Numbered from the stretch's first letter, positions 26,208-34,716 are shown. The stretch is 64,000 nucleotides of DNA from Modestobacter altitudinis (GCF_005930475.1 NZ_SJEW01000010.1:33106-97105), one strand, 5' to 3'. Notes: generated by a model not told the origin, from the letters alone. A program made the numbers and translations.

Positions 26208-27032
26208 TCATGCCGCGGTGAGTGCGGCGGTGTGAAGTGCTTCGAACTCTGCGGGACTGCGGTAGCCGAGGGCGGAGTGGCGTCGTCGGGGGTTGTAGAA
26301 GGCTTCGATCCACTCGAAGATCGCCGAGCCGAGTTCGGCTCGAGTCGACCACTGGCGGCGGTCCAACAGTTCGCGCTGCATGGTCGACCAGAAGCTCTCC
26401 ATCATGGTGTTGTCCACGCTGGAGGCGACCCGTCCCATCGAGCCGAGCAGCCCGGCAGTGCGCAGCCGGTGCCCGAAGATCCAACTCGTGTATTGCGATC
26501 CGCGGTCGCTGTGCACGATGGCGCCGGGTGCCGGCCGGCGGCGCCAGCGGGCCATTTCGAGTGCGTCGACGACGAGCTCGGAGCGCATGTGGTCAGCGAT
26601 CGACCAGCCGACGATGGTCCGGCTGAACACGTCCAGCACCGCGGCGCAGTAGACCTTCCCTTCGGCCGTGGCGTGCTCGGTGATGTCGGTGGCCCACAGC
26701 CGGTCCGGTGCGTCAGCGGCGAACCGTCGCTGCACCAGGTCCTCGTGGGGGGCCGGTAGCGGCCCGGATCGGCGGTGCTTGCGCCGGTGGCAGACCCCGA
26801 CCAGCCCGGAGGTGCGCATCAGCCGGGCGACCCGTTTGCGCCCGCACGCCAGCCCGAGACCTAGGCGGAGTTCCGCGTGCACCCGAGGCGCGCCGTAGGT
26901 GGCGCGAGAGCTGGCATGCACCTGGGCGATTGTGCTGGTCAGCGACGCGTCGGCGACTGCCCGAGCCGATGGTGGGCGGCCGTTCCACTCGTAGAAGCCT
27001 GAGCGGGAAACCCGCAGGACCCGGCAGGTCAC
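26208..27032 (-). CDS. IS3-family transposase OrfB (DDE integrase core)
   Basis: The frame gives 274 residues. The DDE triad is visible as WATDITEHAT (D), IVHSDRGSQYTS (D) and NTMMESFWSTMQRE (E), with the HTH_21 region (TYGAPRVHAEL) before it and the family C-terminus FYNPRRRHSALGYRSPAEFE. In IS3 elements OrfB is usually made as an OrfAB fusion by -1 frameshifting, so the functional N-terminus may come from the overlap with orfA and not from a separate start. Confidence 0.95.
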   Translation of the reverse strand: MTCRVLRVSRSGFYEWNGRPPSARAVADASLTSTIAQVHASSRATYGAPRVHAELRLGLGLACGRKRVARLMRTSGLVGVCHRRKHRRSGPLPAPHEDLVQRRFAADAPDRLWATDITEHATAEGKVYCAAVLDVFSRTIVGWSIADHMRSELVVDALEMARWRRRPAPGAIVHSDRGSQYTSWIFGHRLRTAGLLGSMGRVASSVDNTMMESFWSTMQRELLDRRQWSTRAELGSAIFEWIEAFYNPRRRHSALGYRSPAEFEALHTAALTAA

Positions 27033-27079
27033 CGCAACGGGGAACCCGTCGGCGGCGAGCTCACGAACCAGCCGGAACG

Positions 27080-27370
27080 CTATTTTGGGTCCGGCAGCAC
27101 CTCGCGGGCGAAGTACGCGGACGCCCGCTTGAGGATCTCGATCTCCATCTTCGCGACCCGCAGCTCCCGGCGCAGACGCGCCAGCTCGGCCCGCTCATCG
27201 CTGGTCGTGCCCTCGACCCGGCCGGCGTCGACGTCATCGAGCTTCATCCACCGCCGCAAGCAGGACTCCGCGATTCCCAGGTCGTGGGCGATCTCAGCGA
27301 TCGGCTTCTCCCGCTGACGGGCCAGCTCCACGGCACGGCGACGGAACTCCAGCGGCTTGGCTGCAGGCAT
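27080..27370 (-). CDS. IS3-family transposase OrfA (helix-turn-helix)
   Basis: The 96-residue protein has EFRRRAVELARQ and IAHDLGIAESCLRRWM forming the helix-turn-helix, then a leucine-zipper-like coiled coil (ELARLRRELRVAKMEIEILKRA) ending ASAYFAREV. It binds the element's ends and, by frameshift, forms the N-terminus of the active transposase. Confidence 0.93.
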   Translation of the reverse strand: MPAAKPLEFRRRAVELARQREKPIAEIAHDLGIAESCLRRWMKLDDVDAGRVEGTTSDERAELARLRRELRVAKMEIEILKRASAYFAREVLPDPK

Positions 27371-27426
27371 CCAGGACTCCTCTCCCAGGCGATTCTCGCC
27401 TCAGGTCAGGTGTCCGGGAAACCGGG

Positions 27427-29409
27427 TCAAGCTCCGAGCATGTAATACCCGGGCGGCGCGACGAAGCCGTCGGGCGGTGTCTGAACCGTGAGGTGGTCGC
27501 TCGCGCGATCCGTGATCTTCAACTCGACATGACGCTGGTCGGCGTTGAATGAGTGTGTGCAGGACCCGCAGCGCAGAAGGCTGACGGAGCTGATCGCGGA
27601 CGGGGTCGGCGTGCTGATGGTCGCCGTGCTCGCGTAGGACATCTGCGTGGGCGCTGACGTGATCGTCGGTCGGGGGCCCTTGAACAGATACGGCGGGCTG
27701 TAGAACTCCAGCTTGAGTTGCTCGTCGTGGAAGGGGTCGGGGTTCCACAGGGAGTCGGTTCCGGCGGTGAGGACTCTTCCATCGGGCAGCAGCAGCGCGG
27801 TGGCGTGGTACAGCCGCGGTACGGTCATCGGCGCCACAGTGGTCCACGAGTTTGCCACGGGGTCGTAGAGCTCGGCTTCCCACACCGGGTTGGCGCCGTT
27901 GTCTGCCGATCCGGCGCTGCTGCCGTTCATCACCAGCACGTTGCCATCGGGCAGCAGAACCGCGTCGGGCATCACCCGCGGGTGCGTCATCGGTGGAGCG
28001 AGACGCCAGGCCAGTGGCGCCGCTGCGAAGTCGAGGATCTCGCAGCTGGCTGTCGCCGGCGTTCTGATGGGAATGTCCCCGCCCCCGCCGATCAGCATCA
28101 CCCGGGCACGGTAGGGCGGAGCGGTGGTCGGGCGCAGCGGCAGCAGCACGCTGGTGCCCTGCAGACCGTAGGTGCGGGCGTTGCGGTCAGGGCGGTTCGC
28201 GGCTTCCAGCTCCGTGGTGTCGAAGGTGAAGCTGGTCAGGTCCAGAAAGGCCGTTCGGGTGCCACCGTGCATCAGCAACTTGCGGGTTGGTAACACGAAC
28301 AGGAACGGAAACGAAATGAAGGCACCGAAACGGGTCATGGGTGGTGCACTGACCGCCGGTCCGACGGTCCCGGTCGCGGGCGTGAAGATCTCGTAGGTGG
28401 TGTTCTGGTTGCCGACCGGCAGACGCTTTTCACCACCTGCCATGAGCATCCGCCCGTCGGGCAGGGTCACCACGGAGGGGTACCAGCGGGCGGCGGCGAG
28501 GGTTCCGACGTAGGCCCACGACCCTCCGCCGGGACCGCCCGGGGAGAAGGTGTGGACCGAGCGCAACCTGGCCTGGTCCTCCCTGTCACCGCCAGCCACA
28601 AGCAGCCGACCGTCCGGGAGGAACGCGTGTCCGCTGCAGAAGATGTTGGGCAGCGCGGTTTCGCCGTTTGCTCCGTGATAGGCGGGCGTGGCGGCGGTCC
28701 CGGAGGTGAGGTCCAGAACAGCGGAGGCTCCGAAGGGGGTGGGGATGGGGCCCGGGTTCTCAGGGTCTTCCGGCTCCAGGTAGCTGAGGAAGAGCACGCC
28801 GTTGGTGTGCAGCAGGGCGGTGTGCAGGCCCGAGATGCCCGCATTGAAGGTGGGTTCCTCCCAGACGCCGATCTTCGGCTTCTCCGCCGGACCAACCGGC
28901 GGAAACTGGGGGCGAGGGAATACCTCATAGGCTCCTCGGCCCGCCTCCCAGTAGATGCAGCCCTTCTCGAAGTCACTGACACGCCCCGACCCATGCTCGG
29001 TGTCTTTCTCGTCGCTCGTCGGATAGCCCAGGACGCTGCGTTCCCAGCCGAGCGAGGACCACAGGCCGTGGATTTCACCGTGAACCTCGTGCGCTCCGGT
29101 CTGCGGCGTCCAGTAGATCGATCCCAGGGTCGGCCCTGCCTGGAAGTGGTTGAACCGGCCGATCCCGTCGGGTGTAGGGGTCTCGTCAGTGGTGGGGTAG
29201 CCCAGAACGCTGCGTTCCCAGCCCAGCGAGGACCACAGGCCGTGGATCGCGCCGTGCACCTCGTGCGCTCCGGTTTGCGGCGTCCAGAAGATCGACCCAT
29301 GCTGAAAATGCTGGAAGCGCCCGATCCCGTCGAGTGTGGGGGTCTCATCACCCGTCGGCGGGCCAAGAAGGGCAGTCACGGAAAGGTATTTGTCGCCTAT
29401 CTCGGTCAT
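27427..29409 (-). CDS. LGFP-repeat protein with galactose/glyoxal-oxidase-like beta-propeller, 3' end clipped by IS3
   Basis: The start ATG 29409 has AGGAG six bases upstream; the product has 660 residues. No signal peptide is seen. Residues about 15-165 hold three LGFP-type modules, each with a W(S/T)PQTGAHEVHG and LGWERSVLGYPT core, as in actinobacterial wall-associated proteins. A kelch-like beta-propeller follows (LLVAGGDRED, MLMAGGEKR, LMHGGTRTAF, LPDGNVLVMNGS, LPDGRVLTAGTD), then the C-terminal domain (EFYSPPYLF...GYYML) of galactose/glyoxal oxidases. The stop TGA lies inside the IS3 terminal repeat. Without the insertion four more residues (PSSC) would follow, so the protein is nearly whole. 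The catalytic Cys-Tyr pair cannot be confirmed by eye. Confidence 0.85.
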   Translation of the reverse strand: MTEIGDKYLSVTALLGPPTGDETPTLDGIGRFQHFQHGSIFWTPQTGAHEVHGAIHGLWSSLGWERSVLGYPTTDETPTPDGIGRFNHFQAGPTLGSIYWTPQTGAHEVHGEIHGLWSSLGWERSVLGYPTSDEKDTEHGSGRVSDFEKGCIYWEAGRGAYEVFPRPQFPPVGPAEKPKIGVWEEPTFNAGISGLHTALLHTNGVLFLSYLEPEDPENPGPIPTPFGASAVLDLTSGTAATPAYHGANGETALPNIFCSGHAFLPDGRLLVAGGDREDQARLRSVHTFSPGGPGGGSWAYVGTLAAARWYPSVVTLPDGRMLMAGGEKRLPVGNQNTTYEIFTPATGTVGPAVSAPPMTRFGAFISFPFLFVLPTRKLLMHGGTRTAFLDLTSFTFDTTELEAANRPDRNARTYGLQGTSVLLPLRPTTAPPYRARVMLIGGGGDIPIRTPATASCEILDFAAAPLAWRLAPPMTHPRVMPDAVLLPDGNVLVMNGSSAGSADNGANPVWEAELYDPVANSWTTVAPMTVPRLYHATALLLPDGRVLTAGTDSLWNPDPFHDEQLKLEFYSPPYLFKGPRPTITSAPTQMSYASTATISTPTPSAISSVSLLRCGSCTHSFNADQRHVELKITDRASDHLTVQTPPDGFVAPPGYYMLGA

Positions 29410-29742
29410 TGAGCACTCCTGTGATGATGGGAGAAAGGCCCAATCGCCTACAGTGAGAAACTGCGTGGCCAACCGGGAGCAGTGCCCAGCGAAGCGCTGG
29501 CGTGCTCAGCCGGAATGTCAGTCCTCTGGTGATGCTGGAGGGCGGCGCAATCAGCAGTACTCCGCCGACCCTGGCCACCCATCCGCCCATCCTGGTCCAG
29601 CCCCGTCACCGGATCGTCAATCGCCCGACCGTGGAGGTCAGCAGCCAGCGCTCGGCTGGGTTGCTCGTCTGGCGGGCAGCGGCCGTCTCCTCGGCGTAGG
29701 AGGCGCGCACGGCCGGCGCGGGGCGAGACATTAACTCTGTCC
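29410..29742. other. Gap between oxidase-like gene and CDF gene
   Basis: This holds the ribosome site of the oxidase-like gene and perhaps its promoter. No frame looks coding. Confidence 0.4.
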
Positions 29743-30483
29743 TCAGTTGCAGCAGTCGCAGCCGGGCTTGCAGCCGCAGCTGTCCTCGGCGCTGGTACCG
29801 GCACCGGCACCGCTGGTGTCGGAGGGCTTGGCGAAGAGCGCCTCGGCCGGTGAGCAGCAGTCCTCGCCTCGCCAGGCCTCGCGGCCTTCCCGCAGTGCGA
29901 CCGCGGCGATGACCAGGGCAGCGATGGGGTCAGCCCACGACCACCCGAAGAGGCTGTTGAGCGCAAGACCGACGAGCAGCACGCCGGAGAGGTAGGTGCA
30001 CAGCAGCGTCTGTTTGGAGTCCGCCACCGCCGATGCCGAGCCCAGCTGTCGTCCAGCGCGGCGCTGGGCGTAGGACAGGAAGGGCATGATCACCAGGCTC
30101 GCCGCAGCCAGGACCAGCCCGACAGTGGAGTGCTCGGCCTCGCCCCCACCAAGGAGGGCGCGGACGGCGTCGACGGTGACGAAGGCGGCCAGGGCGAAGA
30201 AGGACAGCGCGATGACGCGCAGTGCCCGGTGCTCTCGGGCCTCGCGGATGGCGTGGTCGCGGGCGGAGAACTGCCAGGCCACGGCCAGGGCGGAGGACAC
30301 CTCGATGACCGAGTCCAGGCCGAAACCGATGAGCGCCGAGGACGACGCCCGGGTGCCGGCCGTGATGGCGACAACGGCCTCGATGACGTTGTAGGTGATG
30401 GTCGCGGCGACCAGGAAGCGGATGCGTCGCGCCAGCACAGCCCGACGGTCGCTGACGCTCTGGGGCGAGCCGAGGGCGGTCAT
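29743..30483 (-). CDS. Cation diffusion facilitator-type metal exporter with Cys-rich tail
   Basis: ATG 30483 overlaps the sensor-gene stop (ATGA), giving 246 residues. About six membrane segments are seen. Helix 2 has FGLDSVIEVSSALAVAW and helix 5 has VADSKQTLLCTYLSG, matching the transport-site helices of CDF proteins, with D-x-x-x-E and D-x-x-x-T in place of the common HxxxD. The long cytoplasmic domain of classical CDFs is missing. Instead there is a short tail rich in cysteine (GEDCCSPAE and EDSCGCKPGCDCCN), a likely thiophilic-metal site. Operon partner of a CadC/CmtR-like sensor, so Cd, Pb, Zn or Cu export is plausible. Confidence 0.82.
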   Translation of the reverse strand: MTALGSPQSVSDRRAVLARRIRFLVAATITYNVIEAVVAITAGTRASSSALIGFGLDSVIEVSSALAVAWQFSARDHAIREAREHRALRVIALSFFALAAFVTVDAVRALLGGGEAEHSTVGLVLAAASLVIMPFLSYAQRRAGRQLGSASAVADSKQTLLCTYLSGVLLVGLALNSLFGWSWADPIAALVIAAVALREGREAWRGEDCCSPAEALFAKPSDTSGAGAGTSAEDSCGCKPGCDCCN

Positions 30484-30866
30484 GCCAGCGCCTCCATCTC
30501 CGGGGTGGTCACGTTGCGGGCAGCGATCGAGCCGGTCACGGCGATCAGCAGACGCGCGCCTTCGTCGGTCAGGCGGTACATGACCAGCTTGCCGTTGCGC
30601 CGGGAGGTGGCCAGGCCGGCGTTGCGCAGCGCGCGCACGTGATGGGACACCAGGTTTTGCGACAGCTCGGTGATCCAGGCCAGATCGCAGACGCACAGCT
30701 CGTCACCGACCCGCAGGGCGGCCGCGATGCGCAGTCGAGAGGGGTCCCCGAGTGCCTTGGCCCGCTCGGCGAACACCCGAATCTCGTCCTCGCCGGCCAG
30801 CTGCGCGCGGACCTGCTCGGCGTGGGGCAGATCGAGACACAGCAGGTCGCAGGCGTCGCTGCTCAT
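30480..30866 (-). CDS. ArsR-family CadC/CmtR-like metal sensor
   Basis: The start ATG 30866 has GGAAGGGA upstream and gives 128 residues. The N-terminal CDLLCLDLPHAEQVRA and the alpha3 motif DELCVCDLAW are those of CadC, in which N-terminal and alpha3N cysteines bind Cd(II)/Pb(II). The recognition helix is SQNLVSHHVRALRNAGL and the wing RRNGKLVMYRL. It heads the CDF operon and diverges from the DsbA-VKOR-TlpA-CcdA operon over 107 bases that contain a perfect inverted repeat, so it may control both directions. Confidence 0.88.
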   Translation of the reverse strand: MSSDACDLLCLDLPHAEQVRAQLAGEDEIRVFAERAKALGDPSRLRIAAALRVGDELCVCDLAWITELSQNLVSHHVRALRNAGLATSRRNGKLVMYRLTDEGARLLIAVTGSIAARNVTTPEMEALA

Positions 30867-30906
30867 GGGTTTCCCTTCCGGTGCTCGGCCCAGGCGCACT
30901 GTCGGG

Positions 30907-30928
30907 CCAACGTCTTAACAGACGTTGG
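30907..30928. promoter_or_regulatory. Candidate CadC/CmtR operator
   Basis: CCAACGTCT-TAAC-AGACGTTGG has perfect nine-base arms. It sits mid-gap between the sensor gene and the dsbA-like gene, and a second shorter repeat GGTA-TGTTGT-TACC overlaps it at 30927-30940. The half ACAGACGTTGGTA recurs with one change at 55807-55819. Confidence 0.65.
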
Positions 30929-30973
30929 TATGTTGTTACCACGTTGCCGGCGAAGGTGGAAGTAGGAGTCGGT

Positions 30974-31630
30974 GTGAAAACCAACTACAAGATCTCAGCT
31001 GCCCTGGTGGCCGTGTTCGGCCTCGTGGTGGCCGGCTTCCTGGCCTTCGGTGGCGACGAATCTGATACCTCGGCCGATGGCAACGCTGCCGGCGGCACAA
31101 CGCCGGTGGTGCGCGACGACAGTCACCGACTCGGCGAGCCCGGCTCAGGTGAAGTGACGTTCGTGGAGTTCCTTGACTTCGAGTGCGAGAGCTGCCGGGC
31201 GGCCTACCCCACGGTCGAGCAGCTCCGTGAGGACTACGCGGGTCGGGTCACCTTCGTGGCCCGCTACTTCCCGCTGCCGGGCCATGCCAACGCCGAGAAC
31301 GCAGCTGTTGCCGTGGAGGCTGCGGCCCAGCAGGGCGCCTTCGAGGCCATGTACCAGCGGATGTACGAGACCCAGGCTGAGTGGGGTGAGCAGCAGGTCT
31401 CCCAGGCCGACCTGTTCCGCAGCTTCGCCGAGGAGATGGGTCTGGACATGGCCGCCTATGACGCGGCCGTCGCCGACCCGGCCACGCTCGAGCGGGTGCT
31501 CAGCGACCGCGACGACGGCCTGGCTCTCGGGGTGGAGGGCACCCCGACGTTCTTCCTCAACGGCGAACGCCTCGAGGTGGCCAGCGCGCAGGAGCTCATC
31601 AAGGCCGTCGATGCTGCCGTCAACGAGTGA
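30974..31630 (+). CDS. Membrane-anchored DsbA-like thiol oxidoreductase
   Basis: GTG 30974 has AGGAG five bases before it; the product has 218 residues. A single N-terminal anchor (ISAALVAVFGLVVAGFLAF) leads to an extracytoplasmic thioredoxin fold of DsbA type. The active site is FECESC in VEFLDFECESCRAAYP, the all-helical insert follows, and the cis-Pro loop is GVEGTPTFFLNG. It forms disulfides in exported proteins and is probably re-oxidised by the VKOR encoded next, whose start lies inside this gene's end. Confidence 0.9.
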   Translation: MKTNYKISAALVAVFGLVVAGFLAFGGDESDTSADGNAAGGTTPVVRDDSHRLGEPGSGEVTFVEFLDFECESCRAAYPTVEQLREDYAGRVTFVARYFPLPGHANAENAAVAVEAAAQQGAFEAMYQRMYETQAEWGEQQVSQADLFRSFAEEMGLDMAAYDAAVADPATLERVLSDRDDGLALGVEGTPTFFLNGERLEVASAQELIKAVDAAVNE

Positions 31631-32261
31631 GGCCACAGCGCCCGCGCCGGCGCCGAGCGTGAAACGGTCCGCTGAGATCGGTGCAGGCCTGTCGTGGTGG
31701 CTGGTCACCGGCGGCCTGATCGGATGGATCGCGGCGTTCGTGCTGGCCGTGGAGAAGTACGCCCTCCTCCGCGACCCCAGCTACGTTCCCTCCTGCAGCC
31801 TGAATCCCGTCCTCAGCTGCGGTTCGGTGATGGTCAGTCCACAGGCCGAGGCCTTCGGGTTCCCCAACCTGCTGCTGGGCGTCGCCGGTTTCGCCGTCGT
31901 GGCCGCGACCGGGGCAGCGCAGCTGGCCGGGGCCCGCTTCGCCGGGTGGTTCTGGGCTGCGTTGCAGGTCGGCGTCACGGCCGGCGTGCTCTTCGTGCAC
32001 TGGCTTATCTTCTCCAGCCTCTACCGCATCGGGGCACTGTGCCCCTACTGCATGGTCGTCTGGGCGGTCACCATCCCGCTGTTCACCGCGGTCACGCTGC
32101 GCAACCTCACCGCCTGGGCGCCGCGTCTGCCGGTGTCGCTGAACGCAGTCGTCGCCGCTGCCCGTCACGGGCACAGCATCGTGCTGACCGTCTGGTTCCT
32201 GCTCATCGCCGCTGCGATCACCCAGCGGTTCTGGCTGTACTGGAGCACCCTCGTTGGCTGA
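31611..32261 (+). CDS. Vitamin K epoxide reductase family protein (VKOR)
   Basis: ATG 31611 overlaps the dsbA-like gene by 20 bases (GTG 31659 is an alternative), giving 216 residues with about five membrane helices. The redox centre is LCPYCMVVW near residue 145, and the loop pair is PSCSLNPVLSCGSVM. These match bacterial VKORs, which pass electrons from DsbA-like proteins to quinones. Gene coupling to DsbA supports this. The stop overlaps the next start. Confidence 0.92.
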   Translation: MLPSTSEATAPAPAPSVKRSAEIGAGLSWWLVTGGLIGWIAAFVLAVEKYALLRDPSYVPSCSLNPVLSCGSVMVSPQAEAFGFPNLLLGVAGFAVVAATGAAQLAGARFAGWFWAALQVGVTAGVLFVHWLIFSSLYRIGALCPYCMVVWAVTIPLFTAVTLRNLTAWAPRLPVSLNAVVAAARHGHSIVLTVWFLLIAAAITQRFWLYWSTLVG

Positions 32262-32856
32262 CACCCTCACTCGCCGCGCCCTGTTCGCCACCAGCATCGC
32301 GATCGTCTCCGCGCTGATGCTCGGGTGCTCCGGCGGCACTTCCGGGACCAACGCCAGCACCGCCACCGAGGCAGGGGAGTTCGACTTCTCCGGGAACACC
32401 CCGGCGGGTCAGCTGATCCCGGCCTCAGCGCGCCAAACCGCGCCGGCGTTCGACGGCGAGCTGCTCGATGGCACCGCGTTCAACTCGACGTCGCTGGCCG
32501 GTGACATCGCCGTCATCAACTTCTGGGGATCGTGGTGTGCCCCCTGTCGGATCGAGACCCCGGAGTTCCAGGCCATCTACACCGAGGTGGCCGGCTCCGG
32601 CGTGCAGTTCCTCGGCGTGGACGTCAAGGACCAACGACAGCTGGCCCAAGCCTTCGTCGACACCGTCGGGGCCACCTACCCCTCACTGTTCGACCCCACC
32701 GGCGAGGTCGCCTTGGCGTTCCGGGGCTTCCCGGCGAACGCCGTGCCCTCAACGCTGCTGCTGGACCGCCGCGGACAGGTGGCGGCGGTCTACGTGGGTG
32801 CGGTGCTAGATGAGAACCTGCGCGCAGCCCTGGACCAACTGCTGGCGGAGGGCTGA
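32254..32856 (+). CDS. TlpA/ResA-like thioredoxin lipoprotein (copy 1)
   Basis: The TTG start at 32254 lies within the VKOR gene end; 200 residues. The lipobox is ALMLGC, so the protein is anchored outside the membrane. The thioredoxin site is NFWGSWCAPCRIETP and the cis-Pro loop is ANAVPSTLLLD. ResA-type proteins reduce apocytochrome c or cuproprotein cysteines, taking electrons from CcdA, which is encoded directly after. A clear paralogue lies at 59857. Confidence 0.92.
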   Translation: MADTLTRRALFATSIAIVSALMLGCSGGTSGTNASTATEAGEFDFSGNTPAGQLIPASARQTAPAFDGELLDGTAFNSTSLAGDIAVINFWGSWCAPCRIETPEFQAIYTEVAGSGVQFLGVDVKDQRQLAQAFVDTVGATYPSLFDPTGEVALAFRGFPANAVPSTLLLDRRGQVAAVYVGAVLDENLRAALDQLLAEG

Positions 32857-32859
32857 TCT

Positions 32860-33717
32860 ATGGGCGGGCTTGGGGAGACCTTCGCGGGCATCGTCACCGA
32901 CGGCTCGCTGCTGCTGGCCGTCGCGGTCGCGGGCCTGGTCGGGCTGATCAGCTTCGCCTCGCCCTGCGTTCTGCCGCTGGTTCCCGGCTACCTGGGCTAC
33001 GTCGCTGGGTTGACCGGGGCAGCGGCGACCGGACAGCTGCCCGCAGCTGCGGTCACCGCCACGAGAGCCACCGGCACGATCGTCGGAGCGCCCAGTTCCG
33101 CTGGGCCCCTCGGCCGTTCTACGACGAGCGACCGCAGGCGGGTGCTGGCCGGCGCACTGTTGTTCGTCTTGGGCTTCAGCGTGGTGTTCGTGTCCTTCGG
33201 TGCCCTCTTCGGAGGCCTCGGGCGGCTGCTGCTGGAGTGGGCGCCGCTGCTCACCCGCGTGATGGGTCTCATCACCATCGTCATGGGCCTGGCTTTCCTG
33301 GGCGCGGTTCCATGGCTCCAGCGCGAGGCCCGCATCCACCGGCGCCCGCCCGCCGGCCTGGCCGGCGCTCCGGTGCTCGGCATCGTGTTCGGCCTGGGCT
33401 GGACGCCATGTCTGGGCCCGACCCTGTCGGCAGTCAACACCCTGGCCTACAGCCAGGCATCCGCCGCTCGTGGCGCGGTGCTCGGGCTGGCCTACTGCCT
33501 GAGCCTCGGCATCCCGTTCGTGCTCGTCGCCCTCGGCGCCCGCCGGGCGCTCGGCTTCTCCGCCATGGCCCGCCGCCACGCGCGCACCGTGATGCGGATC
33601 GGCGGGGTGCTGCTGGTCGTGCTGGGCGTCCTGCTGGTCACCGGTTGGTGGGACAGCGTGATGATCTGGCTGCGGTCCTGGCTGGCAGCTACCGGCCTGG
33701 GTTCCTCGGTGATCTGA
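32860..33717 (+). CDS. ccdA: CcdA-like thiol-electron transporter (copy 1)
   Basis: The 285-residue protein has six to seven membrane helices. The paired redox cysteines are in FASPCVLPLVPGY and GLGWTPCLGPTL, the two CcdA/DsbD-beta motifs. A Ser/Thr/Gly-rich loop of about 40 residues after helix 1 is typical of actinobacterial copies. It carries electrons from cytoplasmic thioredoxin to the TlpA-like lipoprotein. No ccsA/ccsB (resB/resC) gene follows, so the partner substrate may be SCO1 or another copper protein and not only cytochrome c. Confidence 0.92.
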   Translation: MGGLGETFAGIVTDGSLLLAVAVAGLVGLISFASPCVLPLVPGYLGYVAGLTGAAATGQLPAAAVTATRATGTIVGAPSSAGPLGRSTTSDRRRVLAGALLFVLGFSVVFVSFGALFGGLGRLLLEWAPLLTRVMGLITIVMGLAFLGAVPWLQREARIHRRPPAGLAGAPVLGIVFGLGWTPCLGPTLSAVNTLAYSQASAARGAVLGLAYCLSLGIPFVLVALGARRALGFSAMARRHARTVMRIGGVLLVVLGVLLVTGWWDSVMIWLRSWLAATGLGSSVI

Positions 33718-33765
33718 CTGATGACGCCCGACACCGGCCGAAGCGACCGGCCCGAAGCCCCGGCG

Positions 33766-33823
33766 CTGCAGGTCGGCTGGCATCGGGATTGAGGATGACT
33801 CGAGCTCGTTCGGCGGTCCGTGC
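33766..33823 (-). pseudogene. Duplicated fragment of the 34132 gene's 3' end
   Basis: About 58 bases match 34183-34240 with roughly five differences and in the same orientation (the part encoding GPPNQLES...MPADLQG). It is too short to be functional and abuts the SCO1 remnant, forming a composite scar. Confidence 0.75.
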
Positions 33824-34037
33824 CCTCTCGATGAGCGTCGCCGACTGTTCCGAGCCGGCCACCGAAGCCCCCGTGAGCAGCTTTGTCATTGCGCAGGACG
33901 AGGACGGACACGCGGGCACGCTGCTGTCCAATCTCCCTCTTCCGCGCCCTGCTCTCACCCTCACCGACACAGATGGGCACCCCTACGACCTGCAGGCGGA
34001 CACCGACGTCGTTACCGTCGAGGTGGCTCAGGGCTAG
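33795..34037 (+). pseudogene. SCO1/SenC remnant, truncated before the copper site
   Basis: The frame reads EAPVSSFVIAQDEDGHAGTL, then RPALTLTDTDGHPYDLQA and a stop. The intact SCO1 at 38816 reads DAPVSNVISAQTEDGYAGTL, then RPALVLTDTEGQPYDLQA. Similarity stops just where CPDVCP, the copper-binding motif, would begin, and the N-terminal signal region is replaced by the antisense of another gene fragment. It is a broken duplicate. Confidence 0.82.
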
Positions 34038-34131
34038 GTCTCGTGACGGTCAGAATCGCGGCATGTGTCCCGCACCGCCCCGGCGCTGGCCGCTCAGGAG
34101 TACCTCTGCCCGCGCGCCTGGGCGCACCAGT

Positions 34132-34671
34132 TCACTCGTTCACCAGCACCGGCACCCCGACCGCGGCGGACACGGCCCGCCCCTGCAGGTCGGCCGGCAT
34201 CGGGATCGAGAACGACTCGAGCTGGTTCGGCGGTCCGTGCTCCTCGGTCGGGTCGATCAGGTCCTCGTCCAGGTGGTGGACGAATCGGCCGGTGCCAAGC
34301 AGGCGACCCTCGGCGTCGTAGAAGCCGGCCAGCGCCTCGAACTCGAGAATCTCGCTGACGTCGCTGACCACTAGCGCCGAGCCATGCACGCCGTCGGCAT
34401 TCAGGGTCAGACCCTCGAGCCGGAACCGGTCGTCGAAGGGCCCGGGGGCCTGGACGACCGAGCCGGGAGCCGGCGTGAGCTGGTCCAGTCCCGCGAGCGT
34501 CGGCTCCGCAGCGGCCGGTTGCAGCCCGGGGAACGACGTGCGGGCAGCCCCTAGCAAGGACGACTGGTCCGAGGATGCGGCAGGGATGGCGACGCGCACG
34601 GCCACCAGCGCGCCGAAGAACGCGATGAGGGCCAGTCCGCCCACCAGGAGGATGCGTCGACTGCGGTTCAT
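34132..34671 (-). CDS. Membrane-anchored hypothetical protein
   Basis: ATG 34671 gives 179 residues. Following MNRSRRIL there is one hydrophobic anchor (about residues 8-28), then an extracytoplasmic domain with LTLNADGVHGSALVVSDVSEILEFEAL and GVPVLVNE. It has no cysteines. The part of its 3' end encoding IPMPADLQG is duplicated at 33766. No family is recognised. It follows the alkaline phosphatase gene beyond a terminator and is probably transcribed separately. Confidence 0.65.
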   Translation of the reverse strand: MNRSRRILLVGGLALIAFFGALVAVRVAIPAASSDQSSLLGAARTSFPGLQPAAAEPTLAGLDQLTPAPGSVVQAPGPFDDRFRLEGLTLNADGVHGSALVVSDVSEILEFEALAGFYDAEGRLLGTGRFVHHLDEDLIDPTEEHGPPNQLESFSIPMPADLQGRAVSAAVGVPVLVNE

Positions 34672-34716
34672 GACGGGGGGCTCCAAGTCGAGGTGGGTCG
34701 GCGCATGCAGTGGAAG

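Larger units (their letters stand above)
26174..27429 (-). mobile_element. Complete IS3-family insertion sequence
   Basis: Two transposase frames lie between imperfect terminal inverted repeats. The plus-strand left end begins TCACCCGGTTCTCCGGACAC and the right end, read on the minus strand, begins TGACCCGGTTTCCCGGACAC. Each end is followed outside by AGCT (26170-26173 and 27430-27433), a four-base target duplication, so the element is 1256 bp and probably a recent arrival. Its insertion gave the neighbouring gene its present stop codon. Confidence 0.92.
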
